NCBI GenBank assembly: GCA_964589815.1
Contig: CAZPUR010000001.1
Location: 58,521 to 122,520 of the forward strand
Length of the DNA: 64,000 bases
Direction of reading: 5' to 3'
From: CAZPUR01 sp964589815
Lineage (GTDB): Bacteria > Patescibacteriota > Microgenomatia > UBA1400
Position 1 is the first letter of the stretch. Each line of letters begins with the position of its first letter. The notes under the pieces are model-generated. The model saw nothing but the letters and a program-made list of their open reading frames with translations, was not told where the DNA came from and did no database searches. Positions 15,742-24,986 of the stretch are shown here, piece by piece. A program made the position numbers and the translations under genes.

Positions 15742-16029
15742 TTACTTCTTCCTATTTTCTTCAAGGGTTTCTTTGACTTTGGAAAGTTGTAAAGTAATAC
15801 CTACAGCCAAGGCCGTAACAATAAGAGCATAGAGAAAGAGAGAAACCAGGCCGGAGCCTTCGCCAATTAAAGGTTTAAGATAGACATCGACAAATTCTTT
15901 AATGACATTATTCCAGGCCAGGGCGGCGACTAGGCCGAAAGCATTGGTAGCTAGTTTGAGCATTTGAGTAACGACGGCTAATTGATATTTCCGGGCTTTT
16001 TTGGTAACTTTTTTAATTGTTTTTTCCAT
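15742..16029 (-). CDS. DUF5654-like small membrane protein
   Basis: A 95-aa protein with a basic N-terminus, the segment ATNAFGLVAALAWNNVIKEF and a C-terminal helix (LFLYALIVTALAVGITLQL). The AFGLVAALAWNxxIK plus GEGSGLV pattern is that of DUF5654, a family common in CPR bacteria and archaea whose function is unknown. It is convergent with thpR, ending 2 nt from it. Confidence 0.75.
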   Translation of the reverse strand: MEKTIKKVTKKARKYQLAVVTQMLKLATNAFGLVAALAWNNVIKEFVDVYLKPLIGEGSGLVSLFLYALIVTALAVGITLQLSKVKETLEENRKK

Positions 16030-16052
16030 ATTTTATTTAGCGCTTTGTTCGG

Positions 16053-16186
16053 AATTCGCTGAGGTCGACTACTGTAAAATTTTTTTCTTCAGTGGCGCTC
16101 TCGAATTCATTTAGGTTTAACCATAAAGTCATGGGCGAGCCGCTTACTACAAAGAAAGAAAATTTTAAGCAGTCTCCCCGTGAATT
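16053..16186. repeat. Palindromic element family A, copy 3 (long, intergenic)
   Basis: The outer arms AATTCGC and GTGAATT enclose the CTGAGGTCGAC...GTCTCCCCG core. The long inner stem CTGTAAAATTTTTTTCTT pairs with AAGAAAGAAAATTTTAAGCAG. It is nearly identical inside to copy 5 (51620-51753) and related to copy 4 inside trxB. Confidence 0.75.
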
Positions 16187-16288
16187 TTTCTATTAACAAT
16201 TTATCAATTTAACAATATAACAATTTATATTTAATCTTGTTTTTTTCCGCAAAATATGCGAGAATTACTTTATTAACAAAGGTAAAAC

Positions 16289-17341
16289 ATGTACACTCCT
16301 AAGTTTACCATAAATCAAAAGATTTTGAAAAATATCGGCATTATTGAAGCCTGTAAAGAAGTGATTACCACCGCTCCTCTAATTCCGGCCTGGGAAAAAC
16401 AATTTCAAACAGATGCCCAAGTGAGAACGGTTCACTACGGCACTCATTTGGAGGGCAATGACCTTTCCTTTACTCAAGCTCAAAAAGTGATGGAGGGAAA
16501 GAAGATTGTGGCCCGGGGTCGGGATATTCAAGAAGTGATTAATTACCGTAATGTTTTAAAATATTTAGATAAGATAGGGAAAAAGAGGGGGAAAGATATT
16601 TATAATTTAAAAACTTTGAAAAAAATTCATAAATTGATAGTGGAAAGAATTTTAGAACCTGAAAGAGCAGGAGAATTAAGAAAGAGTCAAGTAGTGGTTA
16701 AAGAAGGAAGAAGTGGTAGAGTAATTTTTTCGCCGCCAAAAGCAGTGGAGATATCTTTTCAATTAGAGGATTTTTTTAGCTGGTTGAATTCAAAAGAAGG
16801 AAAAAAGGTTCATCCAGTTTTAAGAGCGGGGGTGGTTCATTTTGAGTTGGTGAGAATTCATCCTTTTGTGGATGGCAACGGCAGAACCAGTCGAGCCTTT
16901 GCTACCTTAACTTTATTTTTAGAAAAATACGATATTAAAAAACTTTTTTCTCTGGAAGAACATTTTGATAAAGACGCCCTGATTTATTATCAGGCTTTGC
17001 AGTCGGTCCATAAAAATAAGGGAGAGATGACTATTTGGTTGGAATATTTTACCGAGTGTTTAGCGATTGAATTAACCCAGGTTAAAGAAAAAATTAAAAG
17101 GCTTTCTTTGGACGATAAGTTAAAAGATAAACTAGGCCGCCAGATTGCTTTATCTGAAAGACAAATTAAACTGATGGAATATTTGAAAAAACATGAGAAA
17201 ATGAGAATGGTTGAGGCTAAAAAAATTATTCCCAAAGTAAGCGAAGATACGATTTTAAGAGATTTGAAGAATTTGATGAAAAAAGGGATTGTTAAAAAAA
17301 GAGGGAGGACTAAGGCAGCTAGTTATATGCTGGCTAGTTAA
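16289..17341 (+). CDS. Fic/DOC family protein with winged-helix tail
   Basis: A 350-aa Fic protein that probably transfers AMP (or another phosphate-linked group) onto a target protein. The catalytic motif is HPFVDGNGRTSR (191-202), complete with His, Asp and Arg. An N-terminal THLEGN (52-57) resembles the inhibitory helix motif of class II Fic proteins, so activity may be self-limited. Residues ~290-345 form a winged-helix domain (MVEAKKIIPKVSEDTILRDL), which could bind DNA. No antitoxin gene is adjacent. The flanking regions are palindromic repeats, consistent with a mobile gene. Confidence 0.9.
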   Translation: MYTPKFTINQKILKNIGIIEACKEVITTAPLIPAWEKQFQTDAQVRTVHYGTHLEGNDLSFTQAQKVMEGKKIVARGRDIQEVINYRNVLKYLDKIGKKRGKDIYNLKTLKKIHKLIVERILEPERAGELRKSQVVVKEGRSGRVIFSPPKAVEISFQLEDFFSWLNSKEGKKVHPVLRAGVVHFELVRIHPFVDGNGRTSRAFATLTLFLEKYDIKKLFSLEEHFDKDALIYYQALQSVHKNKGEMTIWLEYFTECLAIELTQVKEKIKRLSLDDKLKDKLGRQIALSERQIKLMEYLKKHEKMRMVEAKKIIPKVSEDTILRDLKNLMKKGIVKKRGRTKAASYMLAS

Positions 17342-17344
17342 AAT

Positions 17345-17515
17345 TTGATTGCGCTTTTGACGATACGAATTTTTGTTCGGTAAGCCAACTCGTTTTAACG
17401 GCGTTTGCGAAGTGCATTTGTAAGTTATCTATAATTCCGAAATGTTTCCTGTCCATCAAGAACGCAAATGCCTAACTCGGACATTGCTTACGCTCACAAA
17501 AATTGTATTCGCCAG
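17345..17515. repeat. Long inverted-repeat element before the DNA ligase gene
   Basis: GATACGAATTTTTGT and ACAAAAATTGTATTCG form the outer arms. The inner pairs include GTAAGC/GCTTAC and GCATTTG/CAAATGC. Similar outer arms surround the element at 51594-51772. It pushes an apparent upstream start (17468) into frame with the ligase, which is not credible. Confidence 0.6.
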
Positions 17516-17530
17516 CGCGCATCTTTTCTT

Positions 17531-19372
17531 ATGAAATTCAAAGAATTTTCTCAGTATTTAGAAAAACTAGAGAAAACTCCGTTGAGAAATAAAATGACGG
17601 AGATTTTGGCAGAATTGTTTAAAAAAGTTTCTTCAGAAGAGATAGATAAAGCTTGTTATCTTTCTTTAGGCAGACTGGCGCCAAAATATGAAGGGATTGA
17701 GTTTAATATGGCAGAAAAAATGATGGTTAAAGCGCTGGCGCTGATAACTAAGAAAAGTGTTGATGAAGTACAAAGACTGTACAAAAAAATGGGGGATTTG
17801 GGAGAAGTAGTGCTAAAGATCAAAGATTACCCGTCCTCGACCGAGTCGAGACGAGGTCGGGAAAGACTAAAGACTAAAGATACAGATCAAAGATCAAAGA
17901 TTTCGATTAATACAGTTTATGAAAGATTGCGGCAAATAGCTGAGGATGGTGGTGAAGGTTCGGTTGAAAGAAAGATAAACAAGATGGCTGAATTATTAGG
18001 AGAATTAGACAGTTTAAGCGCCAAATATGTAGCTAGAATTCCGGTCAATAAACTAAGGCTTGGCTTTTCTGATATGACTATTTTAGACTCTCTTTCTTGG
18101 ATGAAAACTGGAGACAAAAGTTTAAGATCGCAGCTGGAGCGGGCTTTTAATGTTTTGGCTGATATTGGCAAGATTGCTAAAACTTTTAAAAGCAAAGGGA
18201 TAGGAGGTATTAAAAGTATCAGAAGTGAAGTAGGGGTGCCGATTAGGGCGGCTTTAGCAGAGAGATTAAAATCAGCAGAAAAAATTTTAGAAAAAATGGA
18301 TGATCAATGCGCTTTAGAACCTAAATATGATGGCTTTCGAGTCCAAATACACTTGGACAAAACCAAAAATCCCGTCTTAACCAAGGCTGCGGCAGGCAGG
18401 CAAAACTTAAATCTTTTCGCAGAAAAGAAGAAACAATATTTTGTCAGGATTTTTTCCCGTAATCTTGATAATACCACTCACATGTTCCCGGACATTATAG
18501 AGGCAGTCCAAAAACTTAAAGTTAAATCAGCTATTTTAGACGGTGAAGCCATAGCTTTTAACCCTAAAACTGGTAAATTTCTGCCTTTTCAGGAAACAGT
18601 GCAAAGAAAAAGAAAACATAAAGTGGATGAAAAGGCAAAAGAAATTCCTTTAAAAGTTTTTGTTTTTGACCTCTTGTATTTAAATGGTAAACCTTTACTG
18701 GAAAAGGCTTTTACTGAGAGAAGGAAACTTTTAGAAAAAATACTAAGGGAGAGTGAGGGAGAAGAGAAAGGAATTATTTTAACCAAACAAAAAATAGTAA
18801 CTAAATTGGTTGAGTTTGATCAATTTTTTAAGCAGGTGGTTGGTGAAGAATTGGAAGGCTTGATGGCTAAAAAATTGAACGCTTCTTATCAGGCGGGAGC
18901 CAGAAACTTTAATTGGGTAAAGTATAAAGCGGGGATGAAATCAGAGCTAGCGGATACGATTGATTGTCTAATGATGGGATACTATCGCGGGAAGGGAAAA
19001 CGTTCTCAATTTGGAATTGGTGCGTTTCTCGTCGGAATTTTGGATAACCAAAATAATAAAGACAGGATTTTGACAGTTTCTAAAATTGGTACTGGTCTGA
19101 CTGATGAACAATGGCGGGAAATGAGGAAGAAATGTGGGAAATTGGAAGTGAAAGAAAAGCCAGTAGAATATGTGGTAAATAAGAATTTATTTCCCGATGT
19201 TTGGTGTAAACCAAAGTTGGTGGTGGAAATTGAGGCAGACACGATTACCAAATCGCCCATTCACAGTGCCGGTTTAGCTTTTCGCTTTCCCCGTTTAAAA
19301 AGATTTAGAGATGATAAAAAAGCCGATCAGGCTACTTCTTTACAAGAGCTAAATAAACTGGCTAGAATATAA
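17531..19372 (+). CDS. lig: ATP-dependent DNA ligase
   Basis: About 613 aa from ATG 17531 (MKFKEFSQYLEKLE). I took this start because the upstream extension is repeat-derived. The N-terminal DNA-binding domain is followed by the nucleotidyltransferase domain: motif I is EPKYDGFRVQIH with the AMP-accepting Lys, motif III VFDLLYLNG, motif IV EGLMAKKL, and motif V VKYKAG near WVKYKAGMKSEL. The OB-fold follows. It resembles archaeal-type replicative or repair ligases and is present besides or instead of NAD-dependent LigA. The insertion DYPSSTESRRGRERL (17829-17861) is a family B palindrome. Confidence 0.95.
   Translation: MKFKEFSQYLEKLEKTPLRNKMTEILAELFKKVSSEEIDKACYLSLGRLAPKYEGIEFNMAEKMMVKALALITKKSVDEVQRLYKKMGDLGEVVLKIKDYPSSTESRRGRERLKTKDTDQRSKISINTVYERLRQIAEDGGEGSVERKINKMAELLGELDSLSAKYVARIPVNKLRLGFSDMTILDSLSWMKTGDKSLRSQLERAFNVLADIGKIAKTFKSKGIGGIKSIRSEVGVPIRAALAERLKSAEKILEKMDDQCALEPKYDGFRVQIHLDKTKNPVLTKAAAGRQNLNLFAEKKKQYFVRIFSRNLDNTTHMFPDIIEAVQKLKVKSAILDGEAIAFNPKTGKFLPFQETVQRKRKHKVDEKAKEIPLKVFVFDLLYLNGKPLLEKAFTERRKLLEKILRESEGEEKGIILTKQKIVTKLVEFDQFFKQVVGEELEGLMAKKLNASYQAGARNFNWVKYKAGMKSELADTIDCLMMGYYRGKGKRSQFGIGAFLVGILDNQNNKDRILTVSKIGTGLTDEQWREMRKKCGKLEVKEKPVEYVVNKNLFPDVWCKPKLVVEIEADTITKSPIHSAGLAFRFPRLKRFRDDKKADQATSLQELNKLARI
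17829..17861. repeat. In-frame palindrome family B in the DNA ligase gene
   Basis: CCCGTCCTCGACCGAGTCGAG...CGAGGTCGGG is an imperfect inverted repeat translated as PSSTESRRGR. AAGACTAAAG/AAAGATC tandem repeats flank it. Confidence 0.6.
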
Positions 19373-19375
19373 AAG

Positions 19376-22009
19376 ATGAATAAACTGTCCGGCCTTTCCT
19401 CCCAGGAAGCAAAGCAAAGACTTAACAAGTTTGGTTTCAATGAACTGGAAAGGAAGAAACAACCACCATGGCTTAAACTTCTTTTTGATCAGTTTAAATC
19501 CCCTTTAATTTATATTTTGTTTTTTGCCGGCTTGATTACTCTAATTTTAAAAGAATGGATTGATGCGGTAGTGATTTTTTTAGCCGTAGCTGTAAATACA
19601 ATTTTAGGTTTTATTCAGGAATTCAAAGCAGAAAAGTCATTGGTAGCTTTAAGAAAAATATTAATCCCGCATGCGACGGTCATAAGAGATGGTAAGGAAG
19701 AGGAAATTGAAGTTAAAGATATTGTTCGTGGTGATTTGGTGGTTTTAAAAACGGGAGAAAAAGTGCCGGCTGACGGGTTGGTGGTAGAAGAGGCAGATTT
19801 AAGCGTCAATGAGGCGATTTTGACCGGAGAAAGTATCCCGGTTAAAAAGCTCAAATCTCATCCGCCATCCGCCAGCTGGCGGAGCGGATCAAAACTTCCC
19901 GCGGAGCGGGATCGTCCCCTGGACGACAAAACCACAACTCAAAACTTAAATCTTAAAGAAATCAATCAGGTCTTTATGGGAACAGTGGTGGTAGGAGGAA
20001 GGGGAAAGATGCTTGTTACCCAGACGGGTATGAAAACTAAAATGGGTCAGATTGCCGGCAGCTTAAAAGAGACAATTGACGAAGCTACGCCCCTAAAAGA
20101 ACAGGTAGGTAAACTCTCTAGGACTTTGGCCATTGTTTTTAGCTTAATCTGCGTAATTATCTTTTTTGAGGGAATTTTAAGACAGCGGCCATGGCTGGAA
20201 ATGCTTATTTTATCTACGGCCGTGGCGGTGGCGGCTATTCCCGAGGGGCTAGTGATTTCTTTAACCGTGATTTTGACTTTAGGGATGCAAAGAGTGCTGC
20301 AGCGCAAGGGTTTGGTAAGAAAACTGCTGGCAGCAGAGACTTTAGGGTCAGTAGATGTAATTTGCGCTGATAAAACCGGCACTTTAACCGAAGGCAAAAT
20401 GAAAGTAGTAAAAGCTGATTTTACTGACCAGAATTTAGGAAGAAGAGGAGTAATTTTATGCAATAATATGATTAATCCTTTAGAAATAAGCATGGCAGAA
20501 TGGGCCCTTCGTCTCCGCCAGTCGGCGGATCCTCAGGACGAACAAATTGATTTAAAATCGTTGCAGGACAAATCGCCAAGACTGGATGAAATACCTTTTT
20601 CTTCAGAAAGAAAATTTATTGCCACTCTCCATCAGGAAAAAGAGGGGAATAAAGGGAGTAAGGGTATCATCTTTCTTTCTGGAGCGCCGGAAATGGTGAT
20701 GCAAATTACTATTTTTGATAAAGGCAAGAGGAAAAAATGGCAGGAGAAATTGGAAGACTACACTAAAAGAGGTTTTCGGGTAGTCGCCTTTGCCCATAAA
20801 GAAGGAAGTCTAAAAGAATTAAAAGATTACTTTAATAAATTAAAAACTGGTTTCAAGAAATATGATGGAAGTGTTAACAAAAGCTTTTCTTTTCTGAAAT
20901 TGAGATGGTTAGGATTGCTTTTATTCGAAGATCCACCTCGTTTAGAAGTTAAACCAGCCTTGGCTGCTTGCCGTCAGGCCGGTATAGAAGTAAAAGTAAT
21001 TACCGGCGACTACAAAAATACCGCGGTGGCGGTACTGAAAAGAGTAGGCTTAGTTGAGAATGAAATTAAAGATGATAAAGTAATGGAAGGTTGGCAGTTA
21101 GAGAAGGCCCCTGAGGGACAGTTAAAGGAAAAGATAGAAAAGGTTATTTTATTTTGCCGAACTACGCCTGCACAGAAAATCAGAATTGTCAGGGCTCTTC
21201 AAGAAAACGGTCATGCGGTGGCAATGATGGGAGATGGAGTCAACGATGCTTTGGCTTTGAAAAAAGCAGATATTGGGGTAGTGGTTGGCAGTGCTTCGGA
21301 AGTAGCTAAAGAAACAGCTGATATGGTTTTACTTGATTCTAATTTTAGAACTCTAGTGGCGGCAGTTGAAGAAGGTAGGGGTATTTTTGAAAATATTAAA
21401 AAAGTAGTTTTATATCTTCTTTCTGATAGTTTTACCGAAGTTATTTTAATTAGTTCCAGCTTGTTTTTAGGTTTACCAACGCCGCTTTTACCAGCCCAAA
21501 TTCTTTGGGTAAATCTGGTTGAGGATGGTCTGCCGGGTTTGGCTCTAGCTTTTGAGCCCAAAGACGAAGGTTTAATGAAAGAAAAACCAAGACCAAAAGA
21601 GAGCCGAATCATTGACAAGGAGTTAAGGATAATGATTTTTGTGATTGGTATTACGACAGACTTTTTACTCTTAGCCATATTTTTATATCTTTTAAAAATT
21701 GATTTAAATTTAGACTTAATCAGAACAGTTATTTTTGCCGGTTTGGCGATTGATTCTTTAGTTTATGTTTTTTCCTGTAAAACCTTGAGGAGAAACATTT
21801 GGCGGGAAAAGATATTTTCCAATAAATTTTTAGTCCTGAGTGTTTTGATAGGCTTTATTTTGCTTTTTGCTGGCATTTATTATCCCTTTTTAAATACAAT
21901 ATTAAAGACCGTAGCCCTGCCGATTGGCTGGTGGGGTTTAATTCTGGCCAAGGGGTTAATTACAGTTATTGGGATAGAGACGGTTAAATGGTTGTTTTTG
22001 CAAAAATGA
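19376..22009 (+). CDS. P2-type cation-transporting ATPase (Ca2+-type)
   Basis: An 877-aa P-type ATPase. The actuator motif is TGES (150-153) and the phosphorylation site is CADKTGTLTEGK (D332). PEGL (289-292) in the fourth membrane helix is the P2A/Ca2+-pump signature. MMGDGVNDALALKKADIGV is the hinge and six C-terminal helices follow. It probably exports Ca2+ or exchanges other cations. Two repeat-derived insertions are translated: SHPPSASWRSGSKLPAERDRP (~161-181) and RLRQSADPQDEQ (near 20513-20545). It starts 3 nt after the ligase and overlaps the antiporter gene. Confidence 0.93.
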   Translation: MNKLSGLSSQEAKQRLNKFGFNELERKKQPPWLKLLFDQFKSPLIYILFFAGLITLILKEWIDAVVIFLAVAVNTILGFIQEFKAEKSLVALRKILIPHATVIRDGKEEEIEVKDIVRGDLVVLKTGEKVPADGLVVEEADLSVNEAILTGESIPVKKLKSHPPSASWRSGSKLPAERDRPLDDKTTTQNLNLKEINQVFMGTVVVGGRGKMLVTQTGMKTKMGQIAGSLKETIDEATPLKEQVGKLSRTLAIVFSLICVIIFFEGILRQRPWLEMLILSTAVAVAAIPEGLVISLTVILTLGMQRVLQRKGLVRKLLAAETLGSVDVICADKTGTLTEGKMKVVKADFTDQNLGRRGVILCNNMINPLEISMAEWALRLRQSADPQDEQIDLKSLQDKSPRLDEIPFSSERKFIATLHQEKEGNKGSKGIIFLSGAPEMVMQITIFDKGKRKKWQEKLEDYTKRGFRVVAFAHKEGSLKELKDYFNKLKTGFKKYDGSVNKSFSFLKLRWLGLLLFEDPPRLEVKPALAACRQAGIEVKVITGDYKNTAVAVLKRVGLVENEIKDDKVMEGWQLEKAPEGQLKEKIEKVILFCRTTPAQKIRIVRALQENGHAVAMMGDGVNDALALKKADIGVVVGSASEVAKETADMVLLDSNFRTLVAAVEEGRGIFENIKKVVLYLLSDSFTEVILISSSLFLGLPTPLLPAQILWVNLVEDGLPGLALAFEPKDEGLMKEKPRPKESRIIDKELRIMIFVIGITTDFLLLAIFLYLLKIDLNLDLIRTVIFAGLAIDSLVYVFSCKTLRRNIWREKIFSNKFLVLSVLIGFILLFAGIYYPFLNTILKTVALPIGWWGLILAKGLITVIGIETVKWLFLQK
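19859..19927. repeat. In-frame palindromic insertion in the P-type ATPase gene
   Basis: It contains TCCGCCAGCTGGCGGA and TTCCCGCGGAGCGGGA, two adjacent palindromes, placed just after the TGES loop of the protein. The first palindrome recurs in pth (29157-29172). Confidence 0.65.
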
Positions 22010-22983
22010 TTTATTTAATAATTTATTTAACTTTACTAGTATTTTTTTCTTTTCTACTAATAAAATCTACGGAAATTTTAATTGGGGCCTTAAATCGTCT
22101 TTCGGAGACATCGAGGTTTTCAAAGTTTGGCTTAACCGGTTTTTTACTGGCTTTTGCTACTTCTTTACCTGAACTTTTTGTAGCTGTAACAGCGGCTTTA
22201 GAAAAAAAACCCTCTTTAGCCCTAGGCAATATTTTAGGGTCCAATATCGCCGATTTATCTTTAGTCATTGGTGGAGCAGCGGTCATCGGCGGCTCAATTG
22301 GTATTGCCGGCGAGTTATTGTTTAAACACATTTTATATGTTTTTATTTCCGGACTTCTTCCTTTAATAATGTTAATTGACGGCCGTTTAACTCGAGTAGA
22401 AGGTTTGTTGTTATTGGCCATTTATGGAGTTTATAACTATACCATTTTAAAAAAAGGCCGGAGAATAAGAAGAAGGACTAGTTTAAGGAAATTTTTACGC
22501 CGTTTAAATCATCTGGAAAATGGAGCCAATACCCAAATTGCTTGGCTTTTCTTTGGTACGGCGCTTTTAATTTTTTCTGCTGACGGGATTGTTAAAACTG
22601 CTGCTTTAGTGGCTCAAAATTTTAAAGTGCCCTTAATGATGGTGGGTTTATTTTTAGTGGCGGTAGGCACCTCTTTACCCGAACTTTCTTTTGAAATAGC
22701 GGCCATTAAAAAGAAACAGGTAGGAATGGTTTTTGGCGACCTTTTAGGGAGTATTGTAGCCAATTCAACTCTAATTTTAGGAATTACGGCTCTAATTTCA
22801 CCCATTATTTTAGATACCGGTTTTCAAGTTTATTTTTTAGCCACGGCAGTTTTTATCTTAATTTTTTTCACTTTCTGGTTATTCGTCAGGACCAAGAAAA
22901 AACTAGAAAGATGGGAAGGCTTGTTATTGATACTCTTATATCTGACTTTTATTTTCCTGGAATTTTGGCGGATTCGTTTTTAA
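22006..22983 (+). CDS. Na+/Ca2+ exchanger family (YrbG/CaCA) antiporter
   Basis: About 325 aa from ATG 22006, which overlaps the ATPase stop as ATGA (translational coupling). The two alpha repeats are clear: GFLLAFATSLPELFVAVTAAL with LGNILGSNIADLSLVIG, and LVAVGTSLPELSFEIAAI with GDLLGSIVANSTLILG, in inverted topology. About ten hydrophobic helices are seen. Such proteins exchange Na+ or H+ for Ca2+. Coupling to a Ca2+-type ATPase gene suggests a joint role in calcium extrusion. It is convergent with the next gene, with ends overlapping by 4 nt. Confidence 0.92.
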   Translation: MIYLIIYLTLLVFFSFLLIKSTEILIGALNRLSETSRFSKFGLTGFLLAFATSLPELFVAVTAALEKKPSLALGNILGSNIADLSLVIGGAAVIGGSIGIAGELLFKHILYVFISGLLPLIMLIDGRLTRVEGLLLLAIYGVYNYTILKKGRRIRRRTSLRKFLRRLNHLENGANTQIAWLFFGTALLIFSADGIVKTAALVAQNFKVPLMMVGLFLVAVGTSLPELSFEIAAIKKKQVGMVFGDLLGSIVANSTLILGITALISPIILDTGFQVYFLATAVFILIFFTFWLFVRTKKKLERWEGLLLILLYLTFIFLEFWRIRF

Positions 22984-24092
22984 AGGAGTCTTTTAACCAA
23001 CTTAATTAATTTTTTTTCTGCCTGAAGATTATAACTACGTTCTTTTTGTAAAGCGGGTTTAAATTTTTCCAAAAACTGAGAATGGTTAATTATTTTTTGC
23101 AATAATTTAAGAGCCTTAAAAGGATTTTCTTCTACCAAACCTAGTCCTTTTTCTCGGATTAAATCTAAATTACCATCTTCTTGTCCGGCAATATGGCAGA
23201 TAGCAAAAAAAGGCCTCTTTTGGGCTACAGTTTCGAAAATAAGATTGGGACCGGCTTTACCAATGACTAAGTCAGAAACCGTCATTAATTGAGGCAATTG
23301 GTGAGTAAATTGATAAAGTTTTAAATTTAGAGGGAAAATTTTTTTTAATTTGGGCGTAATTTTTTTTAAAGAAACCAGCGTTTTATACAGAGCTTTATTG
23401 CTACCGCAGACGACTATTACTTGAAGCGGTTTTTTGGCCAAGAACAAGGCAGGAATAATTTTTAAAATCATATTAGTGCCTTCGCTCCCTCCGCAAATAA
23501 GAAAAGTTAAGATATTTTTTTTAAAACCTAAGTTTTTCCTTAGTAAAGCACGATTGTATTTTTGGTAAAAATTTTTCCTAATAAGCCAGCCAAGGGGGAA
23601 AATTTTTTCCTGGGGGATTTTATTTCTTTTTCCCATTTTTTTATGGCTTTTATCATAGACAAAATTGAAATCCGCTAAAGAGGAAAACTCCAGAGGATGG
23701 ATGGTAAGAGGATTGGCAATAATGTTTAAGAAAGGAATTGGCGTTTTTTGGTAGTCTAAGATACTTTCTAAAGTAGGTAAATAAAAAGGGTGGGTGACAA
23801 TAACAGAGTCAGGATTGGAATCTTTAAGCTCTTTTTTAACCTTTTTTTCCAAACTTTTTTGGAAAATCGTTTTAACCCCCTTTTCGATACGGGGTTTTTT
23901 ACTTAACTGGTAGATTAACTGGAGAAAAGAAGGGAAATTACGGTATAAAGGAATGTAGCTTTTACTAATGATATTTTCAGAAATCAGGTCTACGGTTTTA
24001 ACCTGATAACGATTTTTTCTTAAAATTTCATTAACTGCTTGGGCAATGCTCAAATGACCTTCGGTGGTAGTGAAGATTAAAATTTTCTTCAT
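22980..24092 (-). CDS. MGDG synthase/MurG-like GT28 glycosyltransferase
   Basis: A 370-aa GT-B enzyme. The N-terminal KKILIFTTTEGHLSIAQAVNEIL resembles the MGDG-synthase N-domain (GGGHxxAAxAL) with a degenerate glycine loop. The C-terminal ILTFLICGGSEGTNMILKI, VSDLVIGKAGPNLIFET and ICHIAGQEDGN match the UDP-sugar binding half of GT28. It likely glycosylates a membrane lipid. Its ATG overlaps the deoC stop as ATGA, so the two are co-translated. Confidence 0.85.
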   Translation of the reverse strand: MKKILIFTTTEGHLSIAQAVNEILRKNRYQVKTVDLISENIISKSYIPLYRNFPSFLQLIYQLSKKPRIEKGVKTIFQKSLEKKVKKELKDSNPDSVIVTHPFYLPTLESILDYQKTPIPFLNIIANPLTIHPLEFSSLADFNFVYDKSHKKMGKRNKIPQEKIFPLGWLIRKNFYQKYNRALLRKNLGFKKNILTFLICGGSEGTNMILKIIPALFLAKKPLQVIVVCGSNKALYKTLVSLKKITPKLKKIFPLNLKLYQFTHQLPQLMTVSDLVIGKAGPNLIFETVAQKRPFFAICHIAGQEDGNLDLIREKGLGLVEENPFKALKLLQKIINHSQFLEKFKPALQKERSYNLQAEKKLIKLVKRLL

Positions 24093-24796
24093 TTTCCCGT
24101 GACAATTTCTACTGCCTTGGAAGTGCCGAGACGGGAGGCGCCGGTCTTGATAAAATCAAGGGCTTGTTTTCGGGTAGCGATGCCGCCAGCAGCTTTAATG
24201 GGAATTTTATCGCCAACAGTTTTTTTAATAATTCTTACTTGTCCTAAAGTGGCATCAAGCGGCCCATATCCAGAGGAAGTTTTGATAAAATCAGCCCTGG
24301 ACTTTAAAACCAAAAGTGCCGCTTTTTGGATCTCTTTTTCGGTTAAAAGCGGAGCTTCAATAATAAACTTGACAATAGTTTCTGCTCGTAATTTTCTAGC
24401 TGCCTGGACAATTCTTTTTAACTCTTTTAAATAAATTTTATCTTTACCGGATTTTAAAAAGCCAACATTAGTGGAAACATCAACTTCATCAGCACCTTTT
24501 TTAATCACTTGGCGAACAGCCATTAGTTTCATTTCTGTGGTATCTTGGCCGAGGGGGAAAGAAATGACGGTGCCCACTTTGGGCTTCCAAACTATTCCAC
24601 CTCCGGGGTGGTGTTGCGCCTGCGGCACGCTTCGGAGGTGTCTAAGAGTTGTTTTGGCCAATCTAACCCAACAGGGATTAACAAAAGCGGCGTTAAATTG
24701 GTATTTTAAAACCTTTTGACAGAGACCTTCGACTTGCTTTTTAGTTGACTTAGGACCGTGGTTGGCAAAATCAAGATAGGGAGCTAAATTAATCAT
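24089..24796 (-). CDS. deoC: Deoxyribose-phosphate aldolase
   Basis: A 235-aa TIM-barrel class I aldolase that splits 2-deoxyribose-5-phosphate into glyceraldehyde-3-phosphate and acetaldehyde. It has EVDVSTNVGFLKSG, TIVKFIIEAPLLTEKE, DFIKTSSGYGP with the Schiff-base Lys, and IPIKAAGGIATRKQAL. A palindromic insertion (24594-24648), translated as RSVPQAQHHPGGGIVWKP, lies before KVGTVISFPLG, where relatives have only a few residues. TATAAT (minus strand, 24804-24809) lies 7 nt before the start, so its transcript is probably leaderless. Confidence 0.93.
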   Translation of the reverse strand: MINLAPYLDFANHGPKSTKKQVEGLCQKVLKYQFNAAFVNPCWVRLAKTTLRHLRSVPQAQHHPGGGIVWKPKVGTVISFPLGQDTTEMKLMAVRQVIKKGADEVDVSTNVGFLKSGKDKIYLKELKRIVQAARKLRAETIVKFIIEAPLLTEKEIQKAALLVLKSRADFIKTSSGYGPLDATLGQVRIIKKTVGDKIPIKAAGGIATRKQALDFIKTGASRLGTSKAVEIVTGK

Positions 24797-24839
24797 ATGG
24801 TTAATTATATAGCGTCTAGCGTCTAGCGTCTAGTTGATG

Positions 24840-24986
24840 TAAAATTTAATTTATGAAAATTGTGGCTGATTTACATCTCCATTCCAAGTACTCACGCGCC
24901 CCAGTACAACTCCTGGTCCGATGTGACGTTGGACCGCTCGTATACGGGGCAGCTTGCTCTTTTGCTTTAATAGGGGGATATATTCA
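24840..24986 (+). pseudogene. Duplicated, truncated 5' end of endoQ with an intervening segment
   Basis: ATG 24853 begins a copy of the endoQ start (MKIVADLHLHSKYSRA). It then diverges into about 86 nt unrelated to the gene and stops at TGA before the real start at 24987. The 48-nt direct copies differ at two positions. TAAAAT (24840-24845) lies 7 nt before the first ATG. The intervening stretch is GC-richer than its surroundings. It could be an insertion with duplication of its target or an assembly join of strain variants. Confidence 0.6.

Noticed and set aside
17468..17530. Longer N-terminus for the DNA ligase
   Set aside because: These codons are part of a palindromic repeat and do not resemble ligase N-termini.
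24853..24986. Separate small gene encoding a PHP-like peptide
   Set aside because: Only the first 16 residues match endoQ and the rest is unrelated; it is better read as a partial duplication.
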